The notes: generated by a model from the letters alone, not told the origin. 64,000 bases of DNA from Boletus sp. NGJ (GCA_019096195.1 JAGTXK010000120.1:1-64000), one strand, 5' to 3'. Numbered from the stretch's first letter, positions 32,381-45,531 are shown. Numbers and translations: made by a program.

Positions 32381-35300
32381 TTAGCTAACATGGCGAATTT
32401 TAATCGCAGTAGTCCGGCTTCGGTTTTCCAACGCTGTTGTGCAAGTCGTTACCACATGTTACATTTTCCAGACGCCGTAGAGAGAATCTACCTTTCAACT
32501 CTTCAGCCTCTTGGCTCTGCTCATAGTTCAAGACGAGGCGTTTCAGGTGTTGCTGTTCTACTTTGTCCTGAAGTTGTGCCGAACGAGTATGCACCGCGAG
32601 GGCAGATTCTGTAGGGATGGGCAAATACCGCATCTATCCAACAGATCAGTCTAGATCTCGCTTTGACATTTGACTGACAGACCTGTTGCTTGTTTCCTCT
32701 CTTGGTGACCACTGTAAAGTTCATCACCGACTCGCCATTACTTGCGTTGCCTTCACCATCAGCGTCTCCCTCGTTATCATCCGTGCGCTTCTTTCTGGAG
32801 CCAAGTGCCAGTACGGCAGAGTCCCACCAGGCTGCCTTTCTGTCAATCTTTCTTGACTCGACAGTCGAATCAGTCATGATTTTGGCAAGTTCTTTTGCAA
32901 ACTCTGCGTCAGCTTCTTCTGAGGGGCCGAGATGTTCCTGAGCTGAGAGCACCACGACGGGGTCTGGTGACGGAGCGCGATCTTCAGCCTGTGTAAGGGC
33001 GTCTCTGTAACTTTCTTTGTGGAGACTCGCAAAACAGCGCTTACTGCAGACTCCTGGCCACCTGTATCGTCATCTTCATCGTCACCTTCTTGAGGCCGTT
33101 CCCCATCATCCTCACTACTATCACCACTATCACCCTCCGTTGTCACTGGACGCACGCTTAGCGAAGAAAGGAGGTATCACGGGGACTGCTCACATCCAGC
33201 ATTTTGCATGACGGCATTGAACATTTCATCAATTGCCGCGGCAGCTTCCTCGACAGACTTTGGCATCGCTAATTTTGGTCGAACGGCCTGCACAGCGGTG
33301 AGGTCATGGTCGTGGAAGGTTACAATTTGCCTCACGTCAAGGGTGTCCGACAGCATGAAATCCACGTCCATAGACAGCTCTTCTTTACACAAGACATAAT
33401 ACTGAGCCTGATGTCAGGTTTTCTGCAAACTGAAGAGCGGAGACCGTTCACCTGGAAGAATATCAAAAAGTTATCGAGCCTTCGTTTCTGGCTGCCCCGG
33501 TCAAAACACATGCCAACGGTGTCTAGCATCGCGCAGACCAAGCGAATTCTGAAAAAGTCATCTGGCACATCGAGTGTGCAGGGCTGGCGCGGCAATGGCT
33601 GACCGTCCGCTAGGAACAGTGTGAACGAGGAGAATTCAACGCGAATGGTAAGTGAGACTGACGATGCCCGAATGTTACAAGTGACCATAATGTGTCAAAC
33701 ACCAAGCTAGAGCCCACCAGACGGTAGATGTACAATTCTCCTAGGTACTTCATCGTTGCTATCCGTTGCTGGTTCGTGTTGTATATGTTCTGCTCCAGCC
33801 CCCGACGTATGTCTTCGAGTACTTGATCTACAACGGATACGGCAAAAGTCGGATGATAGCGCTGTAGGTCGTACGTCAACATTGCGAGCAAACTGATGTT
33901 GCTGTATTTGATCTTCCACGGTTTCGTGAAGACCTTGTGCAAAGAGCGTTGTACAAGAGGATCATCCCAATCCAATTTCCGAACGAGCTTGAGTACTTTA
34001 TCGATGGTTCTCTTGGCAAGAACATCGAATATGAGGTGGCGAATGAAAAGCTCAATCGGAGTTCGTTCCTTCTCGACACGAGGAGCACGTTCTGGGGGAT
34101 TGCACTGGAAAGATGCTCAGCGTCCCATGCAAGATTGCTTCTCCAAGTTCAAACCTGGTAGTAGGCGTTCTCAAGCAGGAGGATTTGCCTCTGGTCGAAA
34201 TGTTGCATATTTTGTTTGCGCTTCATGAGCTCGAGCTGGAGAACAGTAAGCCGTCGATAAAAGTGATGCTAGACCCGGCCAAACCCGCACCATGGTGCTG
34301 AATCTTTCTCTGGTGTCCTCACTCCGTAGAAGAAAACGTCCACACCCTTCAAGCAAAAGGGCTATATTTTCTACGTTCGTGCCCGAGAAATCATCGAGAC
34401 AGACTTTGAACATGTGCAATATCAAGTGGGATGGCACGATGCGGAACTTTGTCAAGTTCGACAGAAAGACGATATTCTGTTTAGGTGGGGGGTTGAATAT
34501 TACAAACATCATCCAGCGGAAAGACTTGCCTTGATCCGTGTTTCAGCAAGCTCTTTAACGACGTTCCGTTTCCTCTGCAAGTACCGGAATTCCTCATCCA
34601 GCTTGATGGATTGGTCAAGAAAGACATATGAACTGGAGCGGATGACTCACAGAAGCGACTAGTTCTGATCCAATGTCCGGCATGTACTTACCGAGGGTGG
34701 CAACCAGCCTGGCGTAGTGAGGCAGGAGGTCGGTCCTGTTCTTTGGAACAGTGGTCAAGAACTGGTCTGAACTTATTAAACTGCCCAAGGAGAGATGCCC
34801 AGGACGAAAACCCACTTTGATGAGCCTTTTTCTGGCAGCTTTGGAATTGAGACATGCAAAGTCCACGGCGGCTTGATCGATCATTGCCCGGTTGGTGGCA
34901 TCTGGGAGGCGAGCCAAAAGGGCGGTAAGAAGCTGGGAGGGACCTGGCGGTGCAAGCTGAGGAGACAACGAGGGAGACGAAGGTCTGGGGGACGCTGGTG
35001 TAGGGGTGACTGCGCTGAAGGGTTTATTGAGATACTCTGGGTAGAAAATCCATGAAAGCTCGGTTCAGCTTACCCGTCTTCTTCGTCGTTTGGGCTGTCC
35101 GGACGTTCCTCGAGACGAAAATTCCCATTGGAATGTATCTCCGCATTGGCTTTGAGTCCCTCGAGCTCTTGTTCTAGTTTCTTCGCCTCCACGTCGGCCT
35201 TTTCCTTCTCGGCCTTTTCCCGCTCTTCGTCGGCTGCCTTGTCGGTTTTTTCTTCTGTTTCGATACCAAGGACACTCTTGGGGACGAAATCCTTTAGGTC

Positions 35301-36683
35301 CTGAATGTCCTCGAAAAACTTTCGTTCTTCCTCGTCCTCCCACTTTCCACCAGACGCAAGGGAGATATCTTCCGATTCGTCCGCAAGTATTCCACCAGGA
35401 TTTGACCCTATCTGGATCGAGTCGGACTTTTGGGAGGGAGTTGGCAGCGCAGGCATGGGAAGATAGAGCAGTTCGGAAAGGCTGGAGTTGTGTTGTTAAT
35501 GGCGAGCGTTGCGGGAGGAATTGTACACACGTTTGACAGCTTGCAAGGAGCTTTTCGTAACCCCTTGCCATTTTCTCGTATGCTTGTTGCCTGTCTTCGA
35601 ATATTTCGCCGGAGCGAATGTATGCTTCATGATTGCGACGGTCCTGGTCTTGGAGGCGCTGCAAATGACGCAAGTTGGAGAAGAGGTCATGTGGGAGGGT
35701 AGTGAGTCCGCGTACTTTGTGTTCCATGACTAGTTTCTTGGCCACGTTGTCAAAGTAGCCTTCACACATGCGCTTGAAGCGATCGCGTATGTCCTGTTCT
35801 ACGAGTTCTTCGTCTTCGTTGAGAAGGGGAGGAAAGCATGCTTGAGTTTCGCTTGTCGCGATGGAGGACAGAGTTCCGGGTTCTGAGTCGCTGGGTATTT
35901 GCTTTGTCTGTGCAGGGATCAAACCGAGGTATGGGCGAGCATATGACTTGAGGAACGTTGAAAGCAAAGGGAGAGAGGAGAGAGTAGGATCGTTTGATAG
36001 CTGTGGTGGATATCAGTCTATATGCGTGGGACGGAGCGGGGTATGTTGTACCAATTCTTTGACGGTCTTCATTATCCACTCGGCACCACTCCTGTTTGGA
36101 GAATCCCTGATGACGCCGACAAGGGCAAGCTCGGAGGACACGCGAAGGACGGGACGTTGGCGGGTGATTCGCGCAGCGTCCTCCTTCTCACGTTGGTCGG
36201 GAGGGAGAGCGGAGAGGGCAGCCCATGATGGAGCGGCGATTGCGGAAGCCAACATGTCGAGAAATGTGGGGGAGAAGGAAGTCGTGAATCGTCTGTGGAG
36301 GGTGGATATGACCTGGAAGGATGTGGGTGAATGATGAAAGAGGGGAAGAGAGTGGGATGGGTCACCTCGACTGCGGCCCAGACGTCTTTCTCTGTTTTGC
36401 ATCGGGTGATGCCATCGAGGGCAGCGCCGGCTATCTCGTCGATGTATTTCTCGAGGGAAAGGGAGTCGATGTCCTTGATGATCTGGTCTCGGTTGTCTGA
36501 ACCGATTGACTGACGCATGCGCTTGATGAGGGCGGTGTGACGCTTGAGCGAAGAGTCGAGTTTTGAGGGCTCTGCTGCGTCGGTGAGCGAGGTCGTTTCG
36601 TCGTCGAGAAAGAGGTTCGAGGCCTTGAGCTTGACACGGCGTGCGGTGCGAGCTTTCTCCTCTTCTGCCTTTGGGACGTCCAT
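32381..36683 (-). CDS. UPF2: Nonsense-mediated decay factor UPF2 (NMD2)
   Basis: Many exons; about 1,100 residues expected. The N-terminus MDVPKAEEEKARTARRVKLK leads into the first MIF4G domain (DSSLKRHTALIKRMRQSI). Later exons carry EGYFDNVAKKLVMEHK, AYIRSGEIFEDRQQAYEKM, an acidic linker, and MIF4G-3 (DPLVQRSLHKVFTKPWKIKY, QQRIATMKYLGELYIYRLV), which binds UPF3. An Asp/Glu-rich stretch (GDSGDSSEDDGERPQEGDDE) precedes the C-terminal UPF1-binding helices (EQQHLKRLVLNYEQSQEAEE). After the last GT-AG intron the ending is ALENRSRTTAIKIRHVS, so the stop is at 32381, not the earlier in-frame stop at 32400. Cytoplasmic bridge between UPF1 and UPF3 in mRNA surveillance. Confidence 0.92.
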
Positions 36684-37127
36684 CTTGGCAAGACGAGCGA
36701 GGTGGCGATTCGGCGGTGGCTGAAGACGTTTATTTTATTATTATTATTATTATATATATAGATATATATATTAATTTCCGATCCCTCCCCCCACGATCGA
36801 TGCCCCGATTTTGGAGTCGGTCGCCGAATTCTCCGGCGATAAATGACGCGATAGTCACGGCCACGTCCCTGACGAGGATTGCGTCGAGAACTGTCAGAAC
36901 GGTCGATCTCGAGGCCATGCTCGTCCTGGCTCGCCGCTTCCCCTTTCCGTACTCGCCGTCTCCCGCGTGCGTGCGCGGAGGTGCCTTCTTCCTTCTCTGT
37001 ACGTCAATTCGGCCCATCAAATTAATCGCGCGCTCTCCCTATCCAATTTCCAGATTATTCAATGCTTCTCCTTTCCCTTCTTAAAGCATCGTTCGCGTGC
37101 ACGGTCACCTTTTCGAGCACCCCCATC
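36684..37127. promoter_or_regulatory. Shared upstream region of UPF2 and the Mei2-like gene, with AT microsatellite
   Basis: This 444-base divergent gap contains a TTA then TA microsatellite at about 36730-36772, the most AT-rich stretch of the local area. Such tracts often exclude nucleosomes in fungal promoters; that role is inferred. The rest is C-rich leader DNA near the Mei2-like start. No other gene is seen. Confidence 0.4.
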
Positions 37128-40100
37128 ATGTCTGCCCCGCTGCGCATCGCAGCAGACAGAAACACCCGTCCCCCACGTCTCCAGCCCTCTCCCTCCCTCC
37201 CAAACTTGCGGTGCGTCCAGGTCGACCGTCCTTTGTGCACACTCTCCCTCACCACTCACACAGCGCGCGCAACGTCTCTTCCGACCATCCAACCGTACAG
37301 ACTCGCATCACTCCCGCAAAGTCGCCATCCGTAAACGACCACTCAATCAAACGATCCCGTCACCAGCCCAAGAACCAGCACTATCTAACCCCCCCTCTCA
37401 CCCCCGCCTCGTCACTCAGAAGTGACAGTACCGATCCAGATTCAACAGACCCGAGTGCCCCCAGCGATGTCCATTCCACATCTCCATCCCCAAACCTTCT
37501 CTCCACCGATTCCGCCGAAAGCCGTTTCTTGATTGTGAATCGCTCGCTCTCTCATATCCACGCTACACTGACACCGACAACACAGATCGGGAACGTCCCA
37601 AACGACCTCTCCGAGGACGTAATTGGTCCCTATTTCCACTCGTTGGCAGCCCTTCCCGACGACGACTCCCTCGTTCCCAAAAACTCGCATTCGCTCTCGA
37701 GTACAGCGAACGTCATTCAGACCATCTACTATCGCTTTCAGGAAAAGCGCGCCATCGTCCTCGCGTTCTACGACACACGTGACGCCGAAAGAGTTAAACA
37801 CCTCATAGAGGCTAATGGCTCCCATCCACACTTCGCTTCTGACGAGAGCACGGTGGGCACCACATGGGTGGAGGCGTTGACTTGCTTGTTTGTAACTCCA
37901 GATCATTTCCTACAGGTACGTCTCTCTCGCTGTTCCCTACCCCTTCTCAATCTCCCCAGCTCCTTGGTCAGTCCGCGTCGGCCGCCATGACACACACAGA
38001 GGGCGCATTTTGTGTCTCGGTGGGTGGAATGATGCCAGAGCGAGATCACAACTACTCCGGCTGGAGCAGAGTTCGCTTCTTCGTCCCCGTAAAACTCAAA
38101 AGCGTCCTGGCAAAGTACGGAGAACTCAAGTCGTTCCGCCTCTTGAAAGAAGACGAAGAGAAATGTATTCAGGTACGTTGTGCTTTCAAGGATATCATTA
38201 CGTGCGTACGGCACACGGAAATCGTTTCGATACCATAGTCGCAGCCAATTTTCGTTTTATTTCTGTTCCCGTCGGTTCGCGTCTAACTATTTTGTACACT
38301 TGCCAGCTTTTCATGGTCGAGTACTACGACGTTCGTGCGGGGGAATTAGCATGGGAGAGTCTGGACGGACGAGTAGTTGACAACATGAAACTTCGGCTCA
38401 TCCAACGAGATGTCTTACGTGGGGGATGCAGTGGGCAACGCGATCTAGAAAAAGAACACTTGGCCGGCCAAGAAGGTCATCTCGGAGGTGGGCATGCCGC
38501 GGAGCCGAAGACGCCCACGGCTTCCACGTACTTATCGCAGTCGCAAACGGTCACGACCTCGAGCGGCGTTCCCTTCCCTCTCTTGAATGACGCAGGAGCC
38601 TGCGACTATCCAAGACCTTGCGAACACGAAGGAGCCAACCCCATCACCCTGGATGCAGGCTCAGCTGTAAATATCCACAAGTCGTCCATTCCCGATCGCC
38701 AGAAGCCCACCTCTCGTTATCCTGTGGACAGCATCGAGGCCACCACGGACGACGCACTTTCCGTCGACCATCCTCACCAGTGCGCTGGAACCTTTGCCCC
38801 CGATCAGTTCGGTAGACGTGGGTCGAACAATCTCTTTTTTGACGCCGTCCGTTCCCGCACACATCACAGATTGGCCGACACAGATTACAGCCGGACTGCC
38901 AGCATGAACTCCGTTGCCTTTGATCGCCAACAAGCTTGTCCTTTTGAGGTGGCTGATGGCGCGACCGACCTGTGCACTTCATCATGTCCGGGAGCCCAGC
39001 CACACTTTGTGCATGACTATTTCACTCACGCCGACCGATACGCTGGAGATCCATCTGTTCAGCCCCCCTGGGTCTCTTCACCCCTTGCTCACGGTATGCA
39101 ATACCCGCTTTCCTCACAGTCCCCTCTGCCCGTGTGCTCTTCAATATGCTGGGATGCGTCAACAGGCACTTGGGTCGCTTGGGGCGCGCCAGGCATCCTA
39201 CCAGAGCAATGGTCTGCGTTTCCTCCCTCACCAGGGTATTACCATGGAGCGACCTCCCAGGCCGTTGCCTATCCTTATCCACCACATACATCCCCTTCTC
39301 TAGCCCATCTTCCATATGGCACGACGACTAACCGCGTATATCCCACGACGTATCCCGCTTCTCCGCGGGCTCCTCCAGAGAACAACCAACTAGACATTCG
39401 CAAGATCGAGCAGGGCATTGATACGCGAACCACAGTCATGATTAAGAACATCCCAAATAAAATGACCGATAAAGAGCTGATCGCGTACATCAACAAAATT
39501 TGTCCTCGGCGCATTGATTTCCTTTACCTGCGAATGGACTTTCAGAACGGTACGAAATCCATCATGTTACATGGGTTTCATGGATTTGATATTGCTTGCT
39601 CGGTAGGATGCAACGTCGGATATGCATTCGTCAACTTTATTGGTGTAGAGGATCTCTTGCGGTTTGCGAGGACGACGTTGGGTGAGAAGTGGTAAGTCAT
39701 CAGCCATCCCAACATTTGAACGAGCTATAACAACATGCCACAGGAACATGTACTCCAGTGAGAAAGTGTTGCAGATGAGTTATGCAAACTATCAGTAGGT
39801 CTTTGTGCGCGAAATTATCCGACGTCACTAAATGTGGATGCGACATTGACAGGGGAAAAGAAGCACTTGTCGAAAAATTCAAGAATTCGTGCATCATGGA
39901 CGAGCGTGAGGAGTGGCGTCCAAAGATATTCTTCTCCGATCCCGGTCCGAAGCAAGGGCTCCCAGAGGACTTCCCAAAGCCCACGCACATGCGTAGAAAG
40001 GAACGGAGTTCCTATAATCGCGGGGCACTATTTGTGCCAGGTATTAATGGCGGAACGGGATACCCCAAGTCTTTCTTGAATGCCACGACTTCTCATCAAC

Positions 40101-40183
40101 GTACCAGTCGTTCATCAGCGACAACACAGGGCGACGAACGACAACGAAAACCCTATTCCACCAGTGACAGCAACGTGCAGTGA
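37128..40183 (+). CDS. Mei2-like RNA-binding protein (RRM_2 C-terminal domain)
   Basis: At least six exons. The N-terminal exon MSAPLRIAADRNTRPPRLQP splices (GT-AG) into ARNVSSDHPTVQTRITPAK and a Ser/Pro region. Two degenerate RRMs follow (SRVRFFVPVKLKSVLAKYGE, then LFMVEYYDVRAGELAWESL). A long low-complexity region of about 300 residues leads to the diagnostic Mei2 C-terminal RRM: TRTTVMIKNIPNKMTDKELI, RRIDFLYLRMDFQNGCNVGY and AFVNFIGVEDLLRFARTTLG, continuing YSSEKVLQMSYANYQGKEAL. Mei2 of fission yeast drives meiosis by binding RNA. Members elsewhere act in meiosis or growth. The long open frame from 38010 has a spurious N-terminus; the true frame enters it after an intron near 38307. Confidence 0.85.
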
Positions 40184-40742
40184 CAGCCACCAGCGGAGTC
40201 ACTGTTGGCCATGATTGCATCTTGTGAAGCTCCATTTGGCTCTGATCATCTCGTTCTTTTACCCCGATTCCACGCTGCTTCATCTGACCGCCGTACTTTA
40301 TTATTTTATATCTTAAGCGCTAACTGACACTAACTGTACTCGACGCTCTGTTTCGCACATGTCTCGATCTGTTTTTCTGGCTTGAAGCCGTATACTTTTA
40401 TTCAGTAACGTCGAGCAGTGTAATTCATACCTCGAGAGTTGAGAATATTTCTGCAAGTCTGCAACTGCCCTCCTCTCGCGTAAGAAAGGTTCGCTTTTGC
40501 ACTGGCATGATCCGCGGACCATCCGCGGAACTGTAAACTTGGAGGAAAAACATTCGGAGATGAAACAGCGACACAAACAGGAGCGACTGTGGTCGGAGCG
40601 TGAAGCACTTGAGGGGATTAACCTCTGAGATGGAACTTGGAGTGGCACGTAGGGTTCTTTGAGTATGGGACTGTCTGCTTAGTAATCCACATCTACCAAC
40701 GTTTCAACCACTAGCAGTGTATCACGGTCAACGGCCAAAACA
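40184..40742. other. Intergenic, no gene seen
   Basis: Holds the 3' flank of the Mei2-like gene and the promoter of the mitochondrial ribosomal gene. The open frames are short, contradictory in strand, and show no motifs. Confidence 0.4.
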
Positions 40743-41243
40743 ATGCCATTCTACAAGATGCTATGTATATCCGCTCACTTTAGAGAATACGTACGTGCTA
40801 GATCCCATCCCCTGCTTCAACTCGACTCACCAGACGACTTAGAGACACATCAAAGACCTAGTGACAATGTCTGCACGCCATGTGATGGACCAGGGCGGAG
40901 TTGTTCGGAACATCGAGTACTGGGGAACTCAGACACTACCCCAAGTGATGAGGAGACATAAAAAGAGTCAGACCGTCGGAGAGTCAGTTTTGATTTAACG
41001 CTTCTTTTTTGTCTCTGACTGTGTCGTTCTAGCTATTGGACCATGTACTTTGACACGTCACCTCGCACCCTCAATTCGTTGGCTCTCAAACTGCGGCGAG
41101 ACCCCCGTGTTATACGCTGGACGATGCTCAAGCAGGGCGAAAAAATACAAGACATCGTCCTGCCTCGGGAGAAAACTGTGTTGAGGATGAACTATTTGAA
41201 GCCACTGCAAGCGAACTCGTGGTCTGACATTGGCTCTTTCTAA
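40743..41243 (+). CDS. MRP17: Mitochondrial small ribosomal subunit protein bS6m (MRP17)
   Basis: Three exons give about 130 residues. MPFYKMLCISAHFREY is followed after a GT-AG intron by RHIKDLVTMSARHVMDQGGV, then VRNIEYWGTQTLPQVMRRHK, and after a second intron by YWTMYFDTSPRTLNSLALKL and RRDPRVIRWTMLKQGEK. This is the bS6 fold with its two-strand edge and the extended fungal C-terminus. The protein is part of the mitochondrial 37S subunit. No separate presequence is seen, as is usual for this family. Confidence 0.9.
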
Positions 41244-41836
41244 CTATAGTTTCAAATCTTTGCTCGCAACCAGCCATGCTCCATATGTATTACATTCACC
41301 TAATGTCTCCCGTAGCAGCGCGAGCACCAGCGATAGTCGACATTTCGCTCCCAATTTATTTCTGCCAGCTGCAACAGATCCGCGAGAACAAGTGACGACT
41401 CATTTACAGTGGAACTTGCTCAATTTCTTCGACATCATCCCTGCCAAGGAATCCTGCACTTCACTCATCGCTGTGATCCTTTGAATTCTCATTCTCTGGC
41501 TTCCAGGATTGATTATGACACATTTCTAAGAACAGATCCTGATCGATAGTGGGCGCTCTCATGCAAGTTGGCCTTCGGAGGTATGATTCTCATCTGGCTG
41601 AGATTGCACAGAAGTTTGAATGAAGGTCATAGGCTGTTCAGAACTCCATCCAGGCGGATTTTATCTGGAAGCATCCATGTCAACAGGCTCCACCTTTTCG
41701 GGGTGTAAATCGACTCAAGAAGTTGTAAAACGTTGAATGTGGCTGTAATATCGTAAGCAAGAATGCGGATATCGCTATAGCGTATACAAACTGCTGCTAA
41801 CACAGGTTTCCGCCAGTAGTTGCATGTCCGAGTAGT
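41244..41836. other. Intergenic between convergent genes, nothing firm
   Basis: Lies between the 3' ends of MRP17 (plus) and the HAD hydrolase (minus), so both terminators are expected here. No convincing open frame, repeat or RNA gene was found. Confidence 0.4.
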
Positions 41837-42867
41837 TTACGCTGCAATTTGCGATCTCACCCAGTCGACCACATCGTGTAAGCTGGTGACAACCCTAGTA
41901 TTTTGAAGATCTTCGTCTGCTTTTTTGCTTTCCTGGTCTCCATCAGGGCTACGTCGTCTGATCAGGAGCGCATGCATTCCAGCAGCCTGGGCTCCGTAAT
42001 AGTCGCTTTTGATGGTTACTGTCAAACCAGAGAAGAGACCAAAGTAAGCTTACCATTGAAGTTCATCGCCAACATGTACACCCTGGTCGAAAGGAGTCGT
42101 ATTGCCAAGAGACCGCTCGAAAGCACGTCGGAATATCTCTGCGTCGGGCTTCTCGACCCCCTCCTCTTCACTTAGGATAAGAGGGTGCAAAAACGGGGAT
42201 ATCCCGAGGTCAGCGAGAACAAGACCTGTGTCAATGGTCGTGGTATCAACGCGGTCGGCCAATCTGGCGTACTAAATTTGCTAGAACATACGCATTCTTG
42301 CATCCGAATTGCTTATTAACGCCGTGCGAACACTCATATCTTTCAGTTGACGTACTGAGGTTTACGAATCAGATATGCCAGACATCGTGATAACGATGGG
42401 CTCACGACATACGTACGGGAAGCGTATCATCAAAAAGCTTGTATCCCTCACTGGAACTAAAGCGGCGCATGAGCTGGGGCACGATTTCGTTCAGGGACGC
42501 TTCCACTGCTGTATGCATCCTGTCAAGCCCCATGTGTTTTCCGTGTGGGGACGAAATGGCCGCATACCTTGCGGGTCAGCGTCTGCTCCTATGGCTGTCC
42601 TCTTGATGACCTCAGTCCACCATCCGTAAGCACCTAACTCGTTGTAGTAGGCAGGTTTGTCCTTTTGTATCTGCTTCAGGCCTCGAAGCAGGTAGGTCAG
42701 ACATGGGCCGCTGGACAAATTGACCTACTGGCTTTGAACGAGCGCCGCAGGGCACTTGGATTTAGAACACCCAGGAATGGCGCGAAGACCTCTGAGTATT
42801 GGACATGGATGGGCCTTCTGGGTGTGATGAGGGTGTGCAGGGCATCGAACGTGACGAGCTTGATCAT
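41837..42867 (-). CDS. HAD-superfamily hydrolase, HDHD3/REG-2-like
   Basis: About five exons. The start MIKLVTFDALHTLITPR carries the HAD motif I region with the FD aspartate; RPIHVQYSEVFAPFLGVL follows. The cap region reads KQIQKDKPAYYNELGAYGWW. Motif II is ALISNSDARM. Then come VLADLGISPFLHPLILSEEE with VEKPDAEIFRRA (motif III Lys) and HVGDELQ(C)DYYGAQAAGM (motif IV Asp). The tail is NTRVVTSLHDVVDWV. Introns: after RRSFKA, one whose best donor is GTATGT near 42410, and one before LVLADLG. The substrate is unknown; the family are small-molecule phosphatases. Cytosolic by lack of signals. Confidence 0.82.
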
Positions 42868-43206
42868 TCCAAGTAGAACGAAAAGTCAAGTAAACTCGCG
42901 GATGTTGTGTACATAATTAAATACATTTATAAGGCCTGGGAGTGCTGTGTGTGCCAACTCCTTGCGATTCAGTGTCCTCCCGCTTCGGGGTCGCAAGATT
43001 TTGTCTCGTCCTGCTACCAGAAACACTCGTCAGTTTCGTTGTCTATCGGTACGCTACGCAATCGCGACTAGCACCGACGTGGATGTACGGCGAGGTGGTG
43101 TGCAACGGCAGTCTCTTTGATCTCTCAGGCCTCACGCACTAGCACACGCCGCAGGCGTCAATCCCCGAACCTCATCCCTCATTGCTCTTTCTCTCTAAAC
43201 TTCACC
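42868..43206. promoter_or_regulatory. Divergent upstream region of HAD hydrolase and RING-H2 gene
   Basis: A 339-base gap between two divergent starts. No gene, repeat or recognisable named site is seen. Confidence 0.35.
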
Positions 43207-45174
43207 ATGTCTAATACACCCGCCCTCGATTCACAATCGCTCCGCCGCACCCAGTCAACTGGGGACATCCCCACCGTGACACAACCCGCAAGAGCTCGGA
43301 TATCTGCGTCCCATCGCCGCTCCGCACAACGTGGTCTAGAAACAGCTCCCTCCTCACCAATTAACAATGCAGAACCCGCAGAGTAAATCTGATTTTCAAT
43401 CGTTCCTTCTGTCGATCGCTGACAGTTTGTAAGACCGATTTCTTGGCTCAGGCAGGCCAGCCAACCCCCCAGCGGAACCCATCCAACGCAAGCACCAGCA
43501 CCGCCGCAACTTGGCCTACCGCCTTCGAGGTCATTATTTCAGAAGCTGAAAGAGTTGTTAGGTATGGGACCAGATGCATCCAGGACCAGAAAGGCATTGG
43601 TATCGCTAGTCGGGACATTGGTTTATAACTTCCTCCAGGTTGGCTTCCCTTTGTCCCGAAGTACCCTTCTTACCCTGGCGGATCGTTAGGCCGCCACTGT
43701 CATAGCACTCCTCAGCGCTGCTTCAGTGATCAGGAGCCCGCAAGATCTTATGATCGATCAAGTTCATGCTTGTGGACGGCCTCTGGTTGCCTGGAATAGC
43801 ATTTGGTTGGTACGACTCGCACTGTCCTCTGGGTTGACATATTGGAACTTCCTGCGCATACGAGCAGCGTGAGTTGATATTGTTCTACCTGGACCATCTT
43901 TTCTCATCAAGACCTAGAGATAACGCCCCAAGAGAAGACTCCGAGTCAACGACGCAGCCAGGCGAGACCCAACCCACACGTTCTGGAGACTCACGGCATC
44001 GAAGGCAGCAAGACAGAGGGACCGCCACGGCCGCCAACTCAGAAGATCCCCCAGTACCCTACAACCATATTTATGCGCGGTTTGTCAACCTACACTTCAC
44101 CTGCCGCCGAAGCTGACTTGGTGCCAGGTTGTCCCTCTTTTTGTCTATGTTCACTCTAACATGGTTCTTAACCGCCCATATCCTCGAGTATACTTCAGTA
44201 AACACATGCCGTCTTTCCGCCCCTCTTGTCTGGTGGCTTACTTTTGGAATTTTGTGTACCATGTACTTGCTCGTCTTGGAAGTCGTTCTCTTCGGGTTTC
44301 TGGTATTCATGGTTTTGCCATTCATCATGGTCGGTCTCATGATAATCCTTGTTCTCCGCGATGCTCAATTTATCTTTTTGAAGCTCTTCTACAGCATCAT
44401 ATTACTTTGCTTGGGCCGTCATCCGCTACAGAATCCACATTACATCAAGCCCGATATCGGGAAGCTCCCCAAGTCACTTGTCGACCGCATCCCTCTTGTC
44501 ATCTATATCCCCCCACCGCCCGGTGACACGTCAGCACCCATTTCCTTACCAAAGCCTATTCATACCTATCCTCCAAAGCCACCCGCACCCGTATCGAGAA
44601 AAAGATTTGCATTTTTCCGTAGAAAGACCTCGAAGAAGGACAATGTGACGGATGCCAACGCCAAGGATCGGAGTGCCAATGTCTCAACGCCTGATTCAAT
44701 TAAAGAACCTGAGACATGGGAGGACAACTGGGAGCAGTGTGAATATCCCTTCGTCAGGCTAGAAGGCAATCGCGCTGCGTGTGCGATTTGCTTGATGGAC
44801 TTTGAGGAACCGAGGAGGCATTCTACAGCTCATCAACAAGATCCTGATAAGGACGATGCATCAGTCGCCCCGCCATCGCCCCGCGCAGAAGAGACGGTGA
44901 TTCAAGTTGAAAACATCACCGAGGAAGAGCGAGACGCATTGCCTCGGCTCGAAGATGCTGGCGAAGGTCCCCAGCCGTTACGTCTGCTGGCCTGTGGTCA
45001 TGTCTTCCACGTGAGCATCCCGGTGTTTGTACTATTTTACTTCTGAATCATCAAACAGAAAACTTGCATCGATCCCTGGTTAACCGATGTTTCTGGTCGA
45101 TGCCCGGTCTGTCAGCGTCGTGTTGAGATTGATGAAGAACCACCAAAGAAATCTAGGCGGAGACAACGTCGTTA
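43207..45174 (+). CDS. Multi-pass membrane RING-H2 E3 ubiquitin ligase
   Basis: Several exons. MSNTPALDSQSLRRTQST opens a Ser/Thr-rich cytosolic part. Several membrane segments follow: RKALVSLVGTLVYNFLQ, ATVIALLSAASVI, MFTLTWFLTAHILEYTSV, CTMYLLVLEVVLFGFLVFMV and LKLFYSIILLCLG. The C-terminal RING reads CAICLMDFEEPRR, then after an acidic insert LLACGHVFH|KTCIDPWL and CPVCQRRVEI, a complete C3H2C3 set split by a GT-AG intron right after VFH. A long insert of about 60 residues separates the first and second zinc ligand pairs, which is unusual. It ends in a basic tail KKSRRRQRR. Probably an ER, Golgi or endosomal quality-control ligase; the substrate is unknown. Confidence 0.82.
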
Positions 45175-45531
45175 AGTCTCGTAGCGTCCTCCTTTAGATT
45201 TGCTTGCAAAGGGAAGATACGATATTAAAGGTAGTGATTCGTAATGTGATATTCTACATATTGGACGAACTGATACCGCCATCCCGCACCATGTATTTGC
45301 ACTATCGACATTCTTTCGGACATGCACATTTGCTCCTGCGAGTATGGGAAGTAAAATAGACGTCTGCATCAACACCGTTAATCCAGTATTTATTACCTTC
45401 ACTCGTCCAAGGCTGGCTCTCTCAACTACTAGAAAGCCTTTCACTGACACATCTCGCTTATTAAGGTGGTTGCGTTTGCAGCTTGATCGGGTCTGCGAGT
45501 CTGCTCACTCCATAGTACCTTCGAGTTGAGG
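45175..45531. other. Intergenic, no gene seen
   Basis: Terminator of the RING-H2 gene and promoter of the SNG1-type gene, both on the plus strand. Nothing else found. Confidence 0.4.

Noticed and set aside
38010-38300. N-terminal part of the long 38010-39695 open frame as protein start
   Set aside because: The Mei2-like frame enters from upstream RRM exons in another phase; this part is intron and shifted exon sequence.
22772-41243. Idea that SND1, UPF2, the Mei2-like gene and neighbours form an RNA-control cluster
   Set aside because: They are mixed in orientation with unrelated genes, and housekeeping genes of this kind are common; no shared control is visible.
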